A stretch of DNA of 64,000 nt from Erodium maritimum (taxonomy: Eukaryota; Streptophyta; Magnoliopsida; Geraniales; Geraniaceae). The position numbers were made by a program, and so were the translations under genes. The notes beneath the pieces are model-generated. The model was not told the origin of the DNA, ran no database searches, and saw only the letters and a list, made by a program, of their open reading frames with translations. The DNA lies in NCBI GenBank assembly GCA_963921825.1, contig OY997596.1, positions 36,943,932-37,007,931 on the forward strand, given 5' to 3'. This document shows, in pieces, positions 53,294 to 64,000 of this stretch; position 1 is the stretch's first letter; the number at the start of each line of letters is the position of its first letter.

Positions 53294-53296
53294 TTA

Positions 53297-53572
53297 GCTT
53301 CTTGGCCTTCTTTGATGTCTGGTAGAATCAAGAAGGTGTGGATCCATTTGTGTGGTCTAGTTATTTGGGAAATTTGGTTTGCAAGGAATGGTTTGAAGTT
53401 CAGGGGTGAGGTGCCTTCAGTTGAGCAAGTGATTTCTAAAATCCAGGTAGCCTCGCTTGGATTGGTCAAGGCATCCTTTCCTGCTTTCGGCTCTATTTAT
53501 TTTGCAGAGTGGTGCAGGTACCCTCTTGTGAACTGTAAGAGCTCCCTTCGTTCCAAAGGTTTCACAGTTTGA
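53297..53572 (+). pseudogene. LINE ORF2, C-terminal segment
   Basis: Reads VWIHLCGLVIWEIWFARNGLKF at about 53337, typical of the C-terminal region of plant L1 ORF2 (after the RT and zinc region), and ends with a TGA at 53570. Some 3 kb of ORF2 that should precede it are missing. Confidence 0.8.
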
Positions 53573-53745
53573 AGTTGGTGTTTTGTTTTGTTGCTTCTTA
53601 TTCTTTTTGCCAGTTGTGAGTTTAGAGCTTGTTATTGTTTCATTTTAGCACTTTGTAATAGCTCTTTGTATTCGTGTTATAGCCGATCATAAGGCTACCT
53701 GTCACCTTGACAGGGATAAATAAAACTTCACTGATAAAAAAAAAA
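53573..53745 (+). other. LINE 3' UTR and A-tail
   Basis: A T/G-rich UTR ending 'cttgacagggataaataaaacttcactgat' and a run of A. It contains AATAAA (53717-53722). This is the LINE 3' end, followed at once by the target duplication. Confidence 0.85.
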
Positions 53746-54149
53746 TAGACAACATGTCTACTTAGAAGGTTAAAGAACACGATAGTGATTTTCAAGATGA
53801 TTTCTAGGAAGGAAGTAACATTTTAAAATATGGCTTATGTATTGGACAGTCGTACAAACTTTTTATTTGAAAGATTCTTGGATTAAAATGGGTCCATGGA
53901 AGGTTTTGAAAATGGAAAATTTGTTTGGGGCAAGAGTTGAATGCATATGGATAGGGGTTATATGATATGGTAGACTTAGATATGTTAATTACTAAGTGGT
54001 TCGCATATTAATAAAATTGGATCAAATTTCCGAATTTCAAATGTAAATGTGAAATTTGTGTTGAATTAAAACAAACTAAATCTTCATTTCACACGGTGAA
54101 ATAAAATAGAAAAATGCTTGATCTATGTGATTTAAAATTTAGGCAATTG

Positions 54150-54690
54150 AAAGGACGTAATATATATTATCTTCATGGATGATAGCACAAAGTATTATTA
54201 TGTATATTTTCTTAAGAGCAAAGATGAGGCTAACGGCAAATTTATTATTTTTGAGAAAGAAGTAAAAATCCAACTTAATGGAGAGATCAATATGGTTAGG
54301 TGATCATGGTGGATAATACGTTTTTTACCAATTGGCTAGTTATGATTGCAACACTATATCATTCTCAAGGCAACACTACCTTACTTACCTCAGTCTAATG
54401 GAGTGGCATAACGAGAGATTTTCATACTAAAAGAAATGGTGAATGATATGTCAAATAGTTTTGGGCTACCATATGACATGGGGGAAGTCATATTTTCTAC
54501 TAACTACCTGTTGAATAGTATAACGGTAAAAAGACAGAAAAACAGCATGAAAAGGAGAAAGTCTTCCTACAAACACTTGAAAGTATGTGGGTGTCTTGTT
54601 AAGGCGTTAGTCCTATTTCCAAAGAGAATGAAAATAGGTCCAAAGATAGTCGACTACACTTTCATCGCTATGACATAAAAATACATATCA
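54150..54690 (+). pseudogene. copia integrase fragments
   Basis: FMDDSTKYYYVYFLKSKDEA near 54175-54235, an LYHSQGNTT…QSNGVA-like degraded block near 54355-54410, and KRRKSSYKHLKVCGCLVKAL with PKRMKIGPKIVDYTFI at about 54550-54665. The order is that of the copia integrase core and C-terminus, with several stops. Confidence 0.75.
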
Positions 54691-54700
54691 GTTCTTTGAC

Positions 54701-56751
54701 TATGATTCGAGAAATTCAAAAGTACAAAATAACATAATAATGGAATCAAAAGACACCTATTTTTTAGCATATATTTCAAACACGATGTACAAGTTGAGGA
54801 TGAATATGGAGGAAGAAACCCTAAGAAAACCACTGCTCTCAGTTGATGGTTGCTAGGTTTAGGTGTTGCTTCTCTCGAATATACTCTCACGATCAACGTC
54901 TCTTTGAAATTTGAATGCACCCATTGACTACCGGAAACTAAGAGGAGTTTATGGAAATGAAGACCACCATTAAGTTGCATAACATCCCAAGTATAAGGAA
55001 AGAGAGCTATATTATTTTAGGGGGCGTAACATTTCGACCAGAAGGAGAGAAGGAGGATGGGTCCGAATTTTTGAAATCTACAATAAGACAAAAAAGGTGG
55101 ATATTATGGATGTAGGAGAAAGGGAAATGTGTACCCTACCCATTACTTTTATAGTATATAAGATTTAAAAGCACTACTTTTTTTAAGGGAGAAAATTTTA
55201 TTAAAATCGCAATCGGATAGTAAAAATACTTAAGTGAACCAGAATATCGTTTGGAAAAATCTAGCACTATGGCCTATTAAAATCCAGTGATTTCAGGCTT
55301 GAAAAATCAAAGATCAAAATATCATGATACATTGAGTCCCTGAGACTCCCAACCACATCTCGACTCGAACTAAAATGCACTGCCAATTATGCTACTTGGA
55401 CCTTCTAGGAGGACTCATGGGGATCTAAGAGGGGTGTGATAGTTGTCCGAGACCAATCTTGAGGAGGCGACGAGTTCCTTATCATTGGCATCCCGCTTTC
55501 CCATAAGGGACTCATTGGAGCTAGCAAAGATACTTACTAGACCTCGCTTGATCTTCTTAGGCCACATGTTCATCCTCTTATGGATATGGATCATCCAAGA
55601 CCATTTCCTTCATGGTGGTTTTTGGTGGACCACTTCCTCTAGTACTAGGAGCTCAAGACTTATGCCTCACTTTTTTGGACTTCTCGGGTTCTGAATAACT
55701 GGTCAGGCACCCTATTGTGAATTAGAGTCCGCTCGACCTCTATTGATCCTGGTTACTCAAGAGGTCATGTGTTACAATCAAGGGCCCAATGCTAGCCAAG
55801 TTCTCTTCGAATCCTACCCTCGGGGAGTGACCCCCCGTGCGCTTCCCGCTCCAAGGGTATGTCGGGGCCGTAAACAAGAAGTGTTGCGTCATTACTCCTA
55901 TATCTGAAAACATCGACTCAAATTCAGGAAGAGTAGATGGGGGTGGTAGAACATTTGGTCAGTACCTGGAGGAGGTAGGAAGGGTGGCTTGGGACCCACC
56001 AAATTCGTGCGGATGTATGACCTCGCTGGTTAATTTGGTCCGCCAACATCGACATATCAAATTGTAATGGGGCGAGCCAGCAAAATGATCCACCTTCGAG
56101 CACTCATGATCTACATGTCAGAGACAGCGACACGCAAAGCTGAAGATTGGAAGCCTTTCATCTTTCAAACGAACACTGATCGGCTGGACATGTCTTGGGA
56201 ACCATAGGAATATGGACCTCTAGAATGGATGTTCTTGGTCCATTCCAAATCAAGCTCGGAGTTTTACCCCCAAAAGATACCCCACTGGACACAAGCCACC
56301 TTGATGCCCCACCTATGAGAATATTTTTTGTGGTAGTCCCTATGGCCTTGGTCATGACGCCTAACGGCAAGTTACAGGCATGTTCCCATAGATGAATGCG
56401 ATGAACAAGAGGCGAACGATACCACCTGGGTAGGGAGATCCGATAAGATAAACGACACCCACTTGAAGCATCAAGGCTCTCCTTTCCGAACCCGGTCATT
56501 TGCTTATTAGGAAGAAAAATAGAAGCCATAGATCCTATACCCCAAGTCTTTGATGGCGAGGTCGTCAGCCCCTTATGACTTGGCCATGAGCCCCAACATC
56601 TCCTTGACGTTTAATGGGTCGGAGGTGAAGAGGCATTCGACCAACTTGAAGCTTCAGTAGATCTAGTTTGTGTCGGTTGGCTCAAGCGGAAGCTCAAAGA
56701 CGAGGTTCTCCTCCGCACTAAATACGATTGTGTCGAAGCTTGCTTGGAAGG
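54701..56751. other. Unrecognised region, no supported gene
   Basis: Moderate GC. Several open frames of 75-125 codons (for example minus 56158-56529) have no family motif, signal or repeat that I recognise. It may be a worn transposon interior. A 'cattgcctcgg'-like or LTR edge was not found. 55740-55880 has a GC-rich stretch 'tcggggagtgaccccccgtg' with a small palindrome. Confidence 0.3.
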
Positions 56752-56876
56752 TGTTGAAATAAGAATAATTGTTCTTATTCACTTGATTTGAATGACATAG
56801 GAACTATATATATATACACAACTAACATAGATTCTCAACAACCTCATTAATGGTGACTTCATTACTTACACTCCCC

Positions 56877-57200
56877 TCAAGCTGATGCATAGATGTTAAT
56901 CATGCCCAGCTTGTTACAAAGATAATCAACCTGAGTACCCGGAAGTGCTTTGGTGAACAAATCTCCTAACCGTTCTCCGATCTTCACATATGCGGTAGTA
57001 ATCAAGTTCTGCTGAAGTTTCTCACGGAAAAAGTGACAGTCAATCTCAATATGCTTGGTTCGCTCATGAAACACTGGATTTGAGGCAATGTGAATAGAAG
57101 ATTGATTATCACACCATAACTTTGTTGGCATGGAGACTTTAAGGCCAGGTCCGAAAAGTAATTGAGAGTTCCACATATCTCAGAAATAGATTGAGCCATG
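56877..57200 (-). pseudogene. copia RNase H (short-LTR element)
   Basis: Reads [20 protein letters not shown] then [20 protein letters not shown] and [20 protein letters not shown], the copia RNase H C-terminus, down to the polypurine tract. The upstream part of the domain is frameshifted around 57180-57240. Confidence 0.82.
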
Positions 57201-57348
57201 TCTCTATATTCCAATATGCACTAGAACGTTAGACAACGTTTTTCTTCTTACTTTTCCATGAGATTAAGTTTCCTCCCATAAATACACAATATCCTGACGT
57301 GGACCGTCGATCAATTTTGGACCCCACCCAATCTCTATCTGTAAATCA

Positions 57349-58472
57349 TTATATATGTGTATGACCGTGGTTTTGGTAAAGTATACCACGTCCAAGTGCT
57401 CCTTCCAAATAAGACAATATATGTTTAAGAGCAGTCCAATGTTCGACTGTAGGGGAGGACATGAATTGACTTACAATGCTTACTAAGTATGCAATATCAG
57501 GTCGAGTTATTGTAAGATAGTTCAACTTTCCCACAATTCTTCTGTACCTCTCTGGATTCTCAAATAATTCTCCTTCTTTCATGAGTTGCATATTCGGAAG
57601 CATTGGTGCAGAATATAGTTTGACTCCTAGCTTCCCAGTTTCCTTTAGTAAATCCAACACATATTTTCTCTGAGACAAGAATATTCCCTTCTTACTTCTT
57701 GATATCTTTACTCCCAGAAAATACTTAAGGCTCCAATTTCATTGGTATTGAACTGACTGTGGAGAAAGATCTTCAAAGATGAAATACCCACATTGTTACT
57801 ACCGGTAATAATAGTATCTTCCACATACACAACTAGAAGAATAACATCTCCTTGAGAGTGCTTGTAGAACATAGAATGATCGAACTTGCTCTTGTTCATC
57901 CCAAACTTTTCAACTGCTACACTAAATTTTTCAAACCAAGCTCGAGGACTCTATTTGAGTCCATATAACAACTTCTGAAGATGACATACTAGTTCACACT
58001 CCCCTTGAGCAACAAAACCTGAAGGTTGCTCTATATAGAATTCCTCGTGCAATTACCCATGTAAGAAGGCATTTTTGATATCTAATTTGTGTAAGGGTCA
58101 TTCATAAGTTGTTTTCAAAGAGATAAATAATCGCACATAAGCCAGTTTAGCAATGGGAGAGAAAGTATCAGAGTAATCCACACCATAAGTTTGAGCAAAG
58201 CCTTTAGCCACAAGTCGAGCCTTAAGACGTGCTACAAAGCCATGAGAGTTGAATTTAGTATCAAATACCCACTTACAACCAATAGCATTTTTGTCGGGAG
58301 GCAGCGGAACCAATCGCCAAGTACCATTAGCATCCAATGCACTCATCTCTTCTATTATTGCTGAACGCTGGGCAGGATGAGATAATGCCTCGTGAAGAGC
58401 TTTAGGAACCGAGACTGAATCAAGAGAGGAAATAAAGGAACGTGATGTAGGAGAAAATTGATCATATGACAC
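57349..58472 (-). pseudogene. copia reverse transcriptase, catalytic box YVED
   Basis: 58098-58472 holds [20 protein letters not shown], then [20 protein letters not shown] and [16 protein letters not shown]. 57708-57899 reads FDHSMFYKHSQGDVILLVVY VEDTIITG, where the catalytic YVDD is YVED. 57349-57678 is the thumb region ([20 protein letters not shown]). Stops at 57700, 57900-58097 (a frameshifted stretch) and elsewhere separate these. The polymerase is inactive. Confidence 0.82.
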
Positions 58473-58688
58473 AAAAGAAGAGATATGATACGTACACTAC
58501 CATTTACCTCGTACATTGTCGGATACGAGGGCCCCGTCGCCTTTGTACGGGAAGGAATGTGTGTGGTATTTCGGTTTTTTGGGTTGGCAGTGGCGGTGGT
58601 GGTGGTGGATCCGGAACAATATGTATAGATGGTGTCGGTGTGGTGGTAGGTTCAGGTACAATCAATTCTCGATGAGAGATGTGGTAGA

Positions 58689-59640
58689 CTAAGAAGTCAT
58701 GGTTCTCCCCCTATCGTGGAGTGTGAGGAATTGCTGAATAAAAGAAAGGACTATGCTCCATAAAAGTGACATCAATGGAGACGAGATATAGGTGGAGATC
58801 TTGACAATAACAACGATATCCTTTATGTAATTGAGAGTACCCCAAGAAAACACACTTGACTGATGTTGGATCCAATTTTGTACGACCAAGGCGAACATCA
58901 CGAACAAAACATGTACTCCCAAAGATACGAGGAGTAATAGGAAAAAAAGGTTTAGTGGGAAATAAGACCTGATACGAGATGTCACCTTGAATGATAGACG
59001 AAGGCTACGATTAATGAGAAAACATGCAGTGAAGACAACGTCAGCCCAAAAATATTTTGGTACATGAGTCTGAAATAAAAGGGATCTCGCAATTTCAAGA
59101 AGATGTCTATTCTTTCTTTCAACAACACCATTTGGAGATGGAGTGTGAATACATGAAGATTCATGAAGGATACTATTCTGAGCTATGTAAGTAGTGAATG
59201 ACTCAGAAAAAATATTCTTTTGCAGTGTCACTTCTCAAGATATGTACTTTAGTATCAAACTACGTTTGTATTTAAGCACAAAAAGCAGTAAAATGAGAAA
59301 ATAACTCGGAATGATTTTTCATGAAATAAAACCATGTAGTTCGGGAATAATCATACACAAAAGAGATAAAACTCTTTTCTTGACCCCTAGCATCATACTG
59401 AACTAATTCAAAAGGGGAATTAACTCTTTTCTTGACTGTAGGAGTAAAGGGGAGACGATGATGTTTAGACAACCGACATGCTTCACAATCGAAAGATTTC
59501 AATTTTTCAAACCGGGGATAGAGGCGCTTCGTAACTGGAAGTGATGGGTGACCAGTACGACAATGAGCTTCAAACAAGGTTAAGAAGGCTGACAAAGCGA
59601 TTGGTGGTACGGGTCTATGGGTATCCATGATGTAAAGCCC
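58689..59640 (-). pseudogene. copia integrase and GAG-pre-integrase
   Basis: 59272-59628 contains HCRTGHPSLPVTKRLYP (HX.GH pre-integrase block) and FDCEACRLSKHHRLPF (C-X2-C finger), then FVYDYSRTTWFYFMKN, the integrase core start. 58689-59231 continues with ILHESSCIHTPSPNGVVERK, NRHLLEIARSLLFQ and a shifted C-terminal part. The frameshift lies at about 59235-59270. Confidence 0.82.
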
Positions 59641-59699
59641 CTAATACATGTCCTTTACCAATAATCCGATTCGTCAAAAGATCTTGAAACAAGAAATGA

Positions 59700-59980
59700 T
59701 CAGGGTAAAATGAGACAACAATTGAGGGCACGAGTAATTTTACTGATGGACATCAGATTAAAATAAAATCCAAGCAAAATTAAGACAGATGGTAATGAAA
59801 TAGACAGTGTAAGGTGGGCCGTCATAGAACCGAGAACTGGACACTCAGATCCATCAGCTAATGTTATTGAAGAACACAGAGTATGAGGCTCATAAGTTTT
59901 AAGTAATTTATGATTACCTGTCATGTGATCTATGGCACCAGAATCAAGAACTCATTGGGAAGAGGATTGCGATGAAATAG
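59700..59980 (-). pseudogene. copia protease fragment
   Basis: Minus strand: DSGAIDHMTGN at about 59920-59950, the active-site block (D-S-G kept) with normal zinc-less copia spacing, followed by HKLLKTYEPHTLCSSITLAD and GSECPVLGS. A stop sits just upstream. The gag region between here and the primer site (59980-60696) is only about 700 bp and shows no zinc knuckle, so gag is truncated or decayed. Confidence 0.75.
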
Positions 59981-60831
59981 AACACATAGGTAGATTACCT
60001 AACTTGGCGGTAGAGGCGAAAGAGTGAGATGAGTATGTGAATGCGTCCTGGTACTAACTGAATTGATCATATTTAATAGAAGATAAAATGATTGTTCGAT
60101 TAGCAGTTGATCGTGGGTGAAATTATTGATTCCAATGATCAAGGTTGCCTTTCATAATAGAGATTTTGTTTTCTTCGTTCATCTTTAAAAAAATCAGTAA
60201 AGGCATCAACAATGAACAAAAAAATAAAAAAAAATATACCTGGCAAAAACTTATCGAACAACTGGCAGAGACGGGATCTGTTCGTAGTGGCGCGTGACAA
60301 CCACGCACGGCGGCGCGTAAATCTCACGCGTAGACGTCCTAAACCCAGAAAGTGTATATCGGTCGTTTTTGGCCTATGGACCCTTCACTCGCCGGTGGTG
60401 AGTGTTGGTGGTTCTCTATTTTGGCAGAAAATAGGTCGTTATTCTCAAATTTGTCGGACCTTCGCCTTACGCATGTGTCGTCGGTGGTGTTTGGCCGAAG
60501 TTGAAACTTGAGGTGTAGGCTTTCTGATAGTATATATATTAGAGGGTATAAGAGGTGAGAGGTTTAGAACACGAAATAAAGCTGAACTTACAGATTCAGA
60601 AAACGAGTATACTTTGCACACTTGGGCAAATAGTTTTGTGCACACCGGGGCACACCTGGAGACCTCCTCCAACACTCCTCAACCCTAGAGCTAATCCCAC
60701 TCTAATATCATGTTGAAATAAAAATAGTTGTTCTTATTCACTTGATTTGAATGACATAAGAACTAGATATATATACACAACTAACATAGCTTCTCAACTA
60801 CCTCATTAATGGTCATTCCATTAATAAGGAA

Positions 60832-61314
60832 CTCCTAATATACCTTCATTTATTACAAAGAGCGACAAGACTGTCGATAGGGGATATAGACGCCATATGT
60901 ACATTCATAGTAGGTCGTGCTAACGCGACCGACAAGAGTATGGAAATGATTGGTGGTTGGGTGATCATCCGATAAGGGCCTTTTATATGTTTTGGGGAGC
61001 GACATGGATTGATCACCAGATGAGATGGTCGTTAAGGTTGCTAAGACGGACCTCGGGATGAGATGATTGAAGGGACATGATCAGAAGGGTAAATTGGTTA
61101 GAGGGTTAGTTAGTCGAGACCGCATAAAGGAAAATCGAGATTGTAGGAATCATTGATCACAGAAACACAGAGTTTCAGAATGCAAAATGGGAGAAAAAAT
61201 CGTATATATTTTTAAATTTTCATTAACTTTTTTAACAATGTAAATTAGATAATCAACTAATTAATTTATTCTAATAAAATAAATTGTCTTGGACTGAACA
61301 AAACAATATTGATA
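60832..61314. other. Spacer, nothing recognised
   Basis: Mixed composition with no ORF over 60 codons, no LTR edge and no TIR that I could match. It ends where the foldback element begins. Confidence 0.5.
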
Positions 61315-62165
61315 TGGGAGAAGAAATCAAATAGAAACCAACCCTTAAGCTAAAAACTGTGAGAACCCATCCAAGCCATCTATTTCATAAATGGATGGAT
61401 AAGATGCAATTGAGTTGTTGACTGCAAAACATGGCTTTTTTAGTAAGTGGTAGAGTGTTTTTTAGTAAAACTATCATTTTTTTTTACCAATTCACTAATT
61501 TAATCACTATCGCTTTGTTTGAACTCTGATTGGCTTCAAACTTGTGCCAATATTTTTATTTTTTTCAAGAGCTTTCTATCAAGATCAATGATAAATATAT
61601 TTTGAAGTACGAAATTTTTTTATTTCGGGACTAATTTAAAAAAAATTATATCTGGGTGATTTTCATCAACACCGAACAATAGTTTTATCAACACTGGTTT
61701 TATCAACCCGGAACACTAGTTTTATCACCTCATTTTCCAAAACTGAATATGATTCTTATCACCTCATCACTTGTTTTTTATATCATTGGTACATGTGTTT
61801 TATCAGCTCATCAAATGTTTTTATCAACACTAAACACTACTTTTATTAACACTAAACTCTAGTTTATCACCTATATTATCAAAATTGAATATGATTTTTA
61901 TCACCTCATCACTTGTTTTTATCATCTCATTACATGTTTTTTTATCAACATTTAACACTAGTTTTATCACCTCGATAGGAAACATTTATTAGTGAAGATT
62001 TATCAACACTCAACACTATTTTTATCACCCCGATATTTTTTTCATGCTTCAAAACATATTCAATATGATAATTGATAGATAACCATTGAAAAAATAAAAA
62101 TATTGGTGCAAGTTTGAATCCAATCGTAGTTCAAACGAATCGAGAATGATGAAATCAATAATTTG
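61315..62165 (-). mobile_element. Foldback/TIR element, copy 2, inverted relative to copy 1
   Basis: Colinear in reverse complement with 42538-43395. Outer segment 61315-61480 ('gagaagaaatcaaatagaaacc', 'agccatctatttcataaatggatgg'), arm 61483-61620 ('tttgaactctgattggcttcaaacttg'), a core of about ten units alternating 'ttatcaacact' and 'ttttatcacctcat', and arm 62040-62160. The core unit number and order differ from copy 1. No transposase. Confidence 0.78.
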
Positions 62166-62322
62166 GTCGAGAGAAAAAATGTACATTTATCCACATGACA
62201 CCATGTTATTACAATCATGCCCTTGCTTGTGTGAGAAATATAAAATTGACGTTTATTTTGGGAGAGTTTGAAGTGATATGTGTCATCATGATGAATGTCA
62301 GATCTTAAGACCTTCAACGGTG

Positions 62323-62470
62323 GGATTAGACCGAATCGGTCTAATCCAAGTCTAATTGGACGTTTTTTGGATTAGACCCTGAATTAGGCCTTGAATAAAC
62401 CCTAATCAGACCTTGAATAGACCCAATAACAAAATCTAATTTTTTTTATGTTCACAGTGACAATTAGATC
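62323..62470. repeat. 25-bp palindrome and 'GGATTAGACC' repeats
   Basis: 62323-62347 is a perfect palindrome with a one-base spacer (GGATTAGACCGA, A, TCGGTCTAATCC). It is followed by four degenerate 'gattagacc.tgaatag' phrases to about 62420 and further 'gaccttgaataaa' motifs. No known element assigned. Confidence 0.6.
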
Positions 62471-62829
62471 GTGATTGGCCCTTGAATAAATGACGTATAG
62501 CGTTTTAATTGTTTTATTAAAATATTAACGGTTTCTATGTTGAATACAGATGGCCGACTACAAATGTTCGACTTGAATGTAAATTACAAGCATGAAGAAT
62601 TATTGAAAGCTCCGTTAAGTCCTCTTCCGCTTCACTAATTTAGTTGTTATCTGGTGGTACAAATCTGGTGCAATGTTGCACGTGTTGGTGTATTGCTCTG
62701 GTGGAATGTTGTTAGCGTTGTGCGATAGAATGATAAACCTCCCCAACATCCTAATGTTAGTCTTAGTGCCCGTAGTTCAATCCTAAATGTCCAAATGTAT
62801 ATATCATCGTTAGCAATAAAATTAAAGCG

Positions 62830-64000
62830 GCTTTATATTACTTATGTGTTGGAGTAATATATCGATGTGTGCTCTGATCTATGCCCACAATACGAATAGA
62901 ACCATAGATCAAGATAGATCACACTCGATGGGTCCCTAGTCAACAAAGCTTCACTAGAAGCGACTAGTATGAAAGATGGCTCTTTATGGCTTACGTTATG
63001 TTAGTCATTGGAATGAGATTCCGGAGTCTGATCATAGATATCATGTGGAACATGATATTGGACGACCCGACATGAATATGTGCCATAGATCAAGTCATGA
63101 ACATATTCATTGTCGTAGCTTGTCATGTATCCTTAGACCAAGGAATCTTTGTGATCGCTATGCAGTAAACAACTGAGTTTGACCTGAGCCTAACGTTGTC
63201 CGTAACAGGGCTTCCATAACGGCCAGGATTGGCTTGGGGACGGACTGCATGAGTGACAAGAAAGACGGCTAAGGGATTTATCCCTCATACTACGGTATGG
63301 GAAAGATATCGGTTCTCGGCCGCTTGATCGAGAGTGGCTGAATGAATAGCATGACCATGCACATGATATTGGGTATCATATATTCAGTCATCTCACATAT
63401 CAAGGAACAGTGATTGAGAATAATAAGGATGACGGCTCTATGCCTTATCTCAATCAGGATATCGGAGATAAAAGGATAATGACAGGGACGACGGAAAGGT
63501 TAGAATCGACAGGGTCGATTCGTATGCAGTGTCAGGCAATAATAAAGTTTCGTTAGTTGCCACTTAAATAGGATCAAGTAAAATGGGATTTTACGTTGAT
63601 CTATTGACATGCATAAACCTAAGGGTCACACCGGAGGATGAAACTCATTGACACATTTATGGAGAATGGCCAAAAGGGAGTTGTCTCAGGACATGACCAA
63701 AACTGGGTTTTGGGTCATGTGCCCGTAAGTGAATAGGACTTTACGGATCGAGACAAGGCTTGGAGTCTTGGGATTGATCGCGTCGGATAATGTTAGACAT
63801 TTCAGGTATGGAAGGCTTGGAGGCGATGAGCGAATCACGGGACCTCTTTTGAAATGGCCACGAGCCATGTTCCAAGAGGCCTATGAAAGGCCCATACAAC
63901 CAAGGCCCATGGAACTAATTAATCAAGTCTTGATTAATTAGTACTAAGTAAGCAAGACAAGGATTAAGATGTTGGTGATTCACCACCTAACCCAATCTTG
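62830..64000. mobile_element. Probable long LTR of a copia-type element, extends past window
   Basis: No coding in about 1.2 kb despite balanced composition. It has phrases such as 'cctaagggtcacacc' and 'aaggcccatggaactaatt' that I associate with long copia LTRs, and a 29-bp palindrome ACTAATTAATCAAG/CTTGATTAATTAGT at 63914-63942. Orientation and family are not determined, because neither edge nor internal domain lies within the window. Confidence 0.35.

Larger units (their letters stand above)
50979..53296 (-). mobile_element. PIF/Harbinger transposon, ORF1-only derivative, TTA duplication
   Basis: TIRs: left GAGCATGTACAACAGAAAGG (50982-51001) and right, read on the minus strand, GAGCAAGAACAACGGAACGG from 53293, matching at about three quarters of positions. 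TTA is duplicated at 50979-50981 and 53294-53296, the diagnostic Harbinger target. The 2.3 kb body has the Myb-like gene (51412-52901) but no DDE transposase. A GC-rich 240-bp block with repeated 'gggagcggg' and 'gcgcccggcca' lies near the right end (53085-53285). Confidence 0.88.
49040..53758 (+). mobile_element. L1-type LINE, internally deleted, with 12-13-bp target duplication
   Basis: The element spans 49053-53745. TAGACAACATGT is duplicated at 49041-49052 and 53746-53757 (an extra A may be shared with the tail). The 3' end carries 'gataaataaaacttcactg' and an A-tail at about 53734-53745. It contains ORF1, the first 43 codons of ORF2 (endonuclease start) and the last about 90 codons of ORF2, but not the endonuclease core or RT. 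A PIF/Harbinger element (50982-53293) sits exactly at the join. Confidence 0.9.
47480..54700 (+). mobile_element. Decayed plus-strand Ty1/copia element hosting two LINE insertions
   Basis: Removing the minus-strand retroposon (47535-48686) and the LINE (49053-53745) brings together gag and integrase fragments in the right order: a zinc knuckle CYICNKIVHKYVEC at about 48743-48785, then integrase pieces at 54150-54680. RT, RNase H and both LTRs are not visible, so the element is incomplete. Outer boundaries are approximate. Confidence 0.65.
56752..60831 (-). mobile_element. Minus-strand Ty1/copia with about 119-bp LTRs
   Basis: The left LTR 56752-56870 (TGTTGAAATA…CTTACA) and right LTR 60711-about 60831 match over about 100 bp, with the same 'tgttcttattcacttgatttg' core. 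The primer site lies at about 60697-60710 (CTCTAATATCATG, degenerate complement of the tRNA-Met site) and the polypurine tract GCTTGAGGGGAG at 56871-56882. Between them are gag (poor), protease, integrase, RT and RNase H in copia order. Total is 4.1 kb. A target duplication could not be read confidently. Short LTRs and many stops indicate an old, inactive copy. Confidence 0.85.

Noticed and set aside
54701-56751. Open frames of 75-125 codons, for example minus 56158-56529
   Set aside because: No recognisable motif, no codon-use signal I could judge, and no neighbouring supporting feature. Left as unassigned.
60697-60836. A 5-bp target duplication for the short-LTR copia element
   Set aside because: The right LTR end diverges from the left (TTAATAAGG against TTACTTACA), so the flank comparison is ambiguous.

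Overview
This is a transposon-dense stretch of a flowering-plant nuclear genome, probably a eudicot. The evidence is a four-exon GDSL-esterase gene with GT-AG introns, Ty1/copia and Ty3/gypsy (Tekay-type chromovirus) retrotransposons primed by initiator tRNA-Met, L1-type LINEs with an RRM-containing ORF1, PIF/Harbinger and CACTA DNA transposons, AT-rich MITEs and an endogenous plant pararetrovirus. Only one clearly functional host gene is visible. Almost everything else is mobile DNA at different stages of decay.

Layout: 1-2253 is a minus-strand gypsy LTR cut by the window edge. 2254-6633 is a decayed plus-strand copia element with its 3' LTR. 7223-7330 is a GC-rich 35-bp tandem array. 7345-15953 is a plus-strand Tekay-like gypsy element with a truncated 5' LTR, stop-riddled gag-pol and a complete 2.6 kb 3' LTR. 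16435-16904 is a CACTA terminus next to an unrecognised minus-strand ORF. 17521-24684 is an endogenous caulimovirid with four essentially open, tightly abutting reading frames, followed by an intergenic region with direct repeats and a 68-bp perfect palindrome. 24800-27210 is the GDSL esterase/lipase gene.

27643-44505 is a nested tower. A minus-strand copia element carries a minus-strand gag-only gypsy element (28912-40822). That element is itself interrupted by two solo LTRs, each with an exact 5-bp target duplication (31026-33971, TTCTG; 34517-37846, TAAGA). MITEs, a foldback element and a chimeric copia/gypsy RNase H scrap lie in the rest of the copia interior. 44860-45930 is a decayed Harbinger transposase.

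About 47.5-54.7 kb is a second tower. A decayed plus-strand copia element contains a minus-strand retroposon (47535-48686) and an internally deleted L1 LINE (49053-53745). The LINE hosts a PIF/Harbinger element (50982-53293) whose Myb/SANT-type ORF1 is almost intact. 56752-60831 is a minus-strand copia element with very short (about 119 bp) LTRs. 61315-62165 is a second, inverted copy of the foldback family. The rightmost kilobase looks like part of another long LTR.

The strongest items for follow-up are the caulimovirid with its in-frame UGA between ORF3 and ORF4, the perfect palindrome beside it, the Harbinger element that kept only its DNA-binding ORF, and the two nests dated by exact target-site duplications. 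All family calls come from reading motifs in the translated sequence. No database search or alignment program was run.
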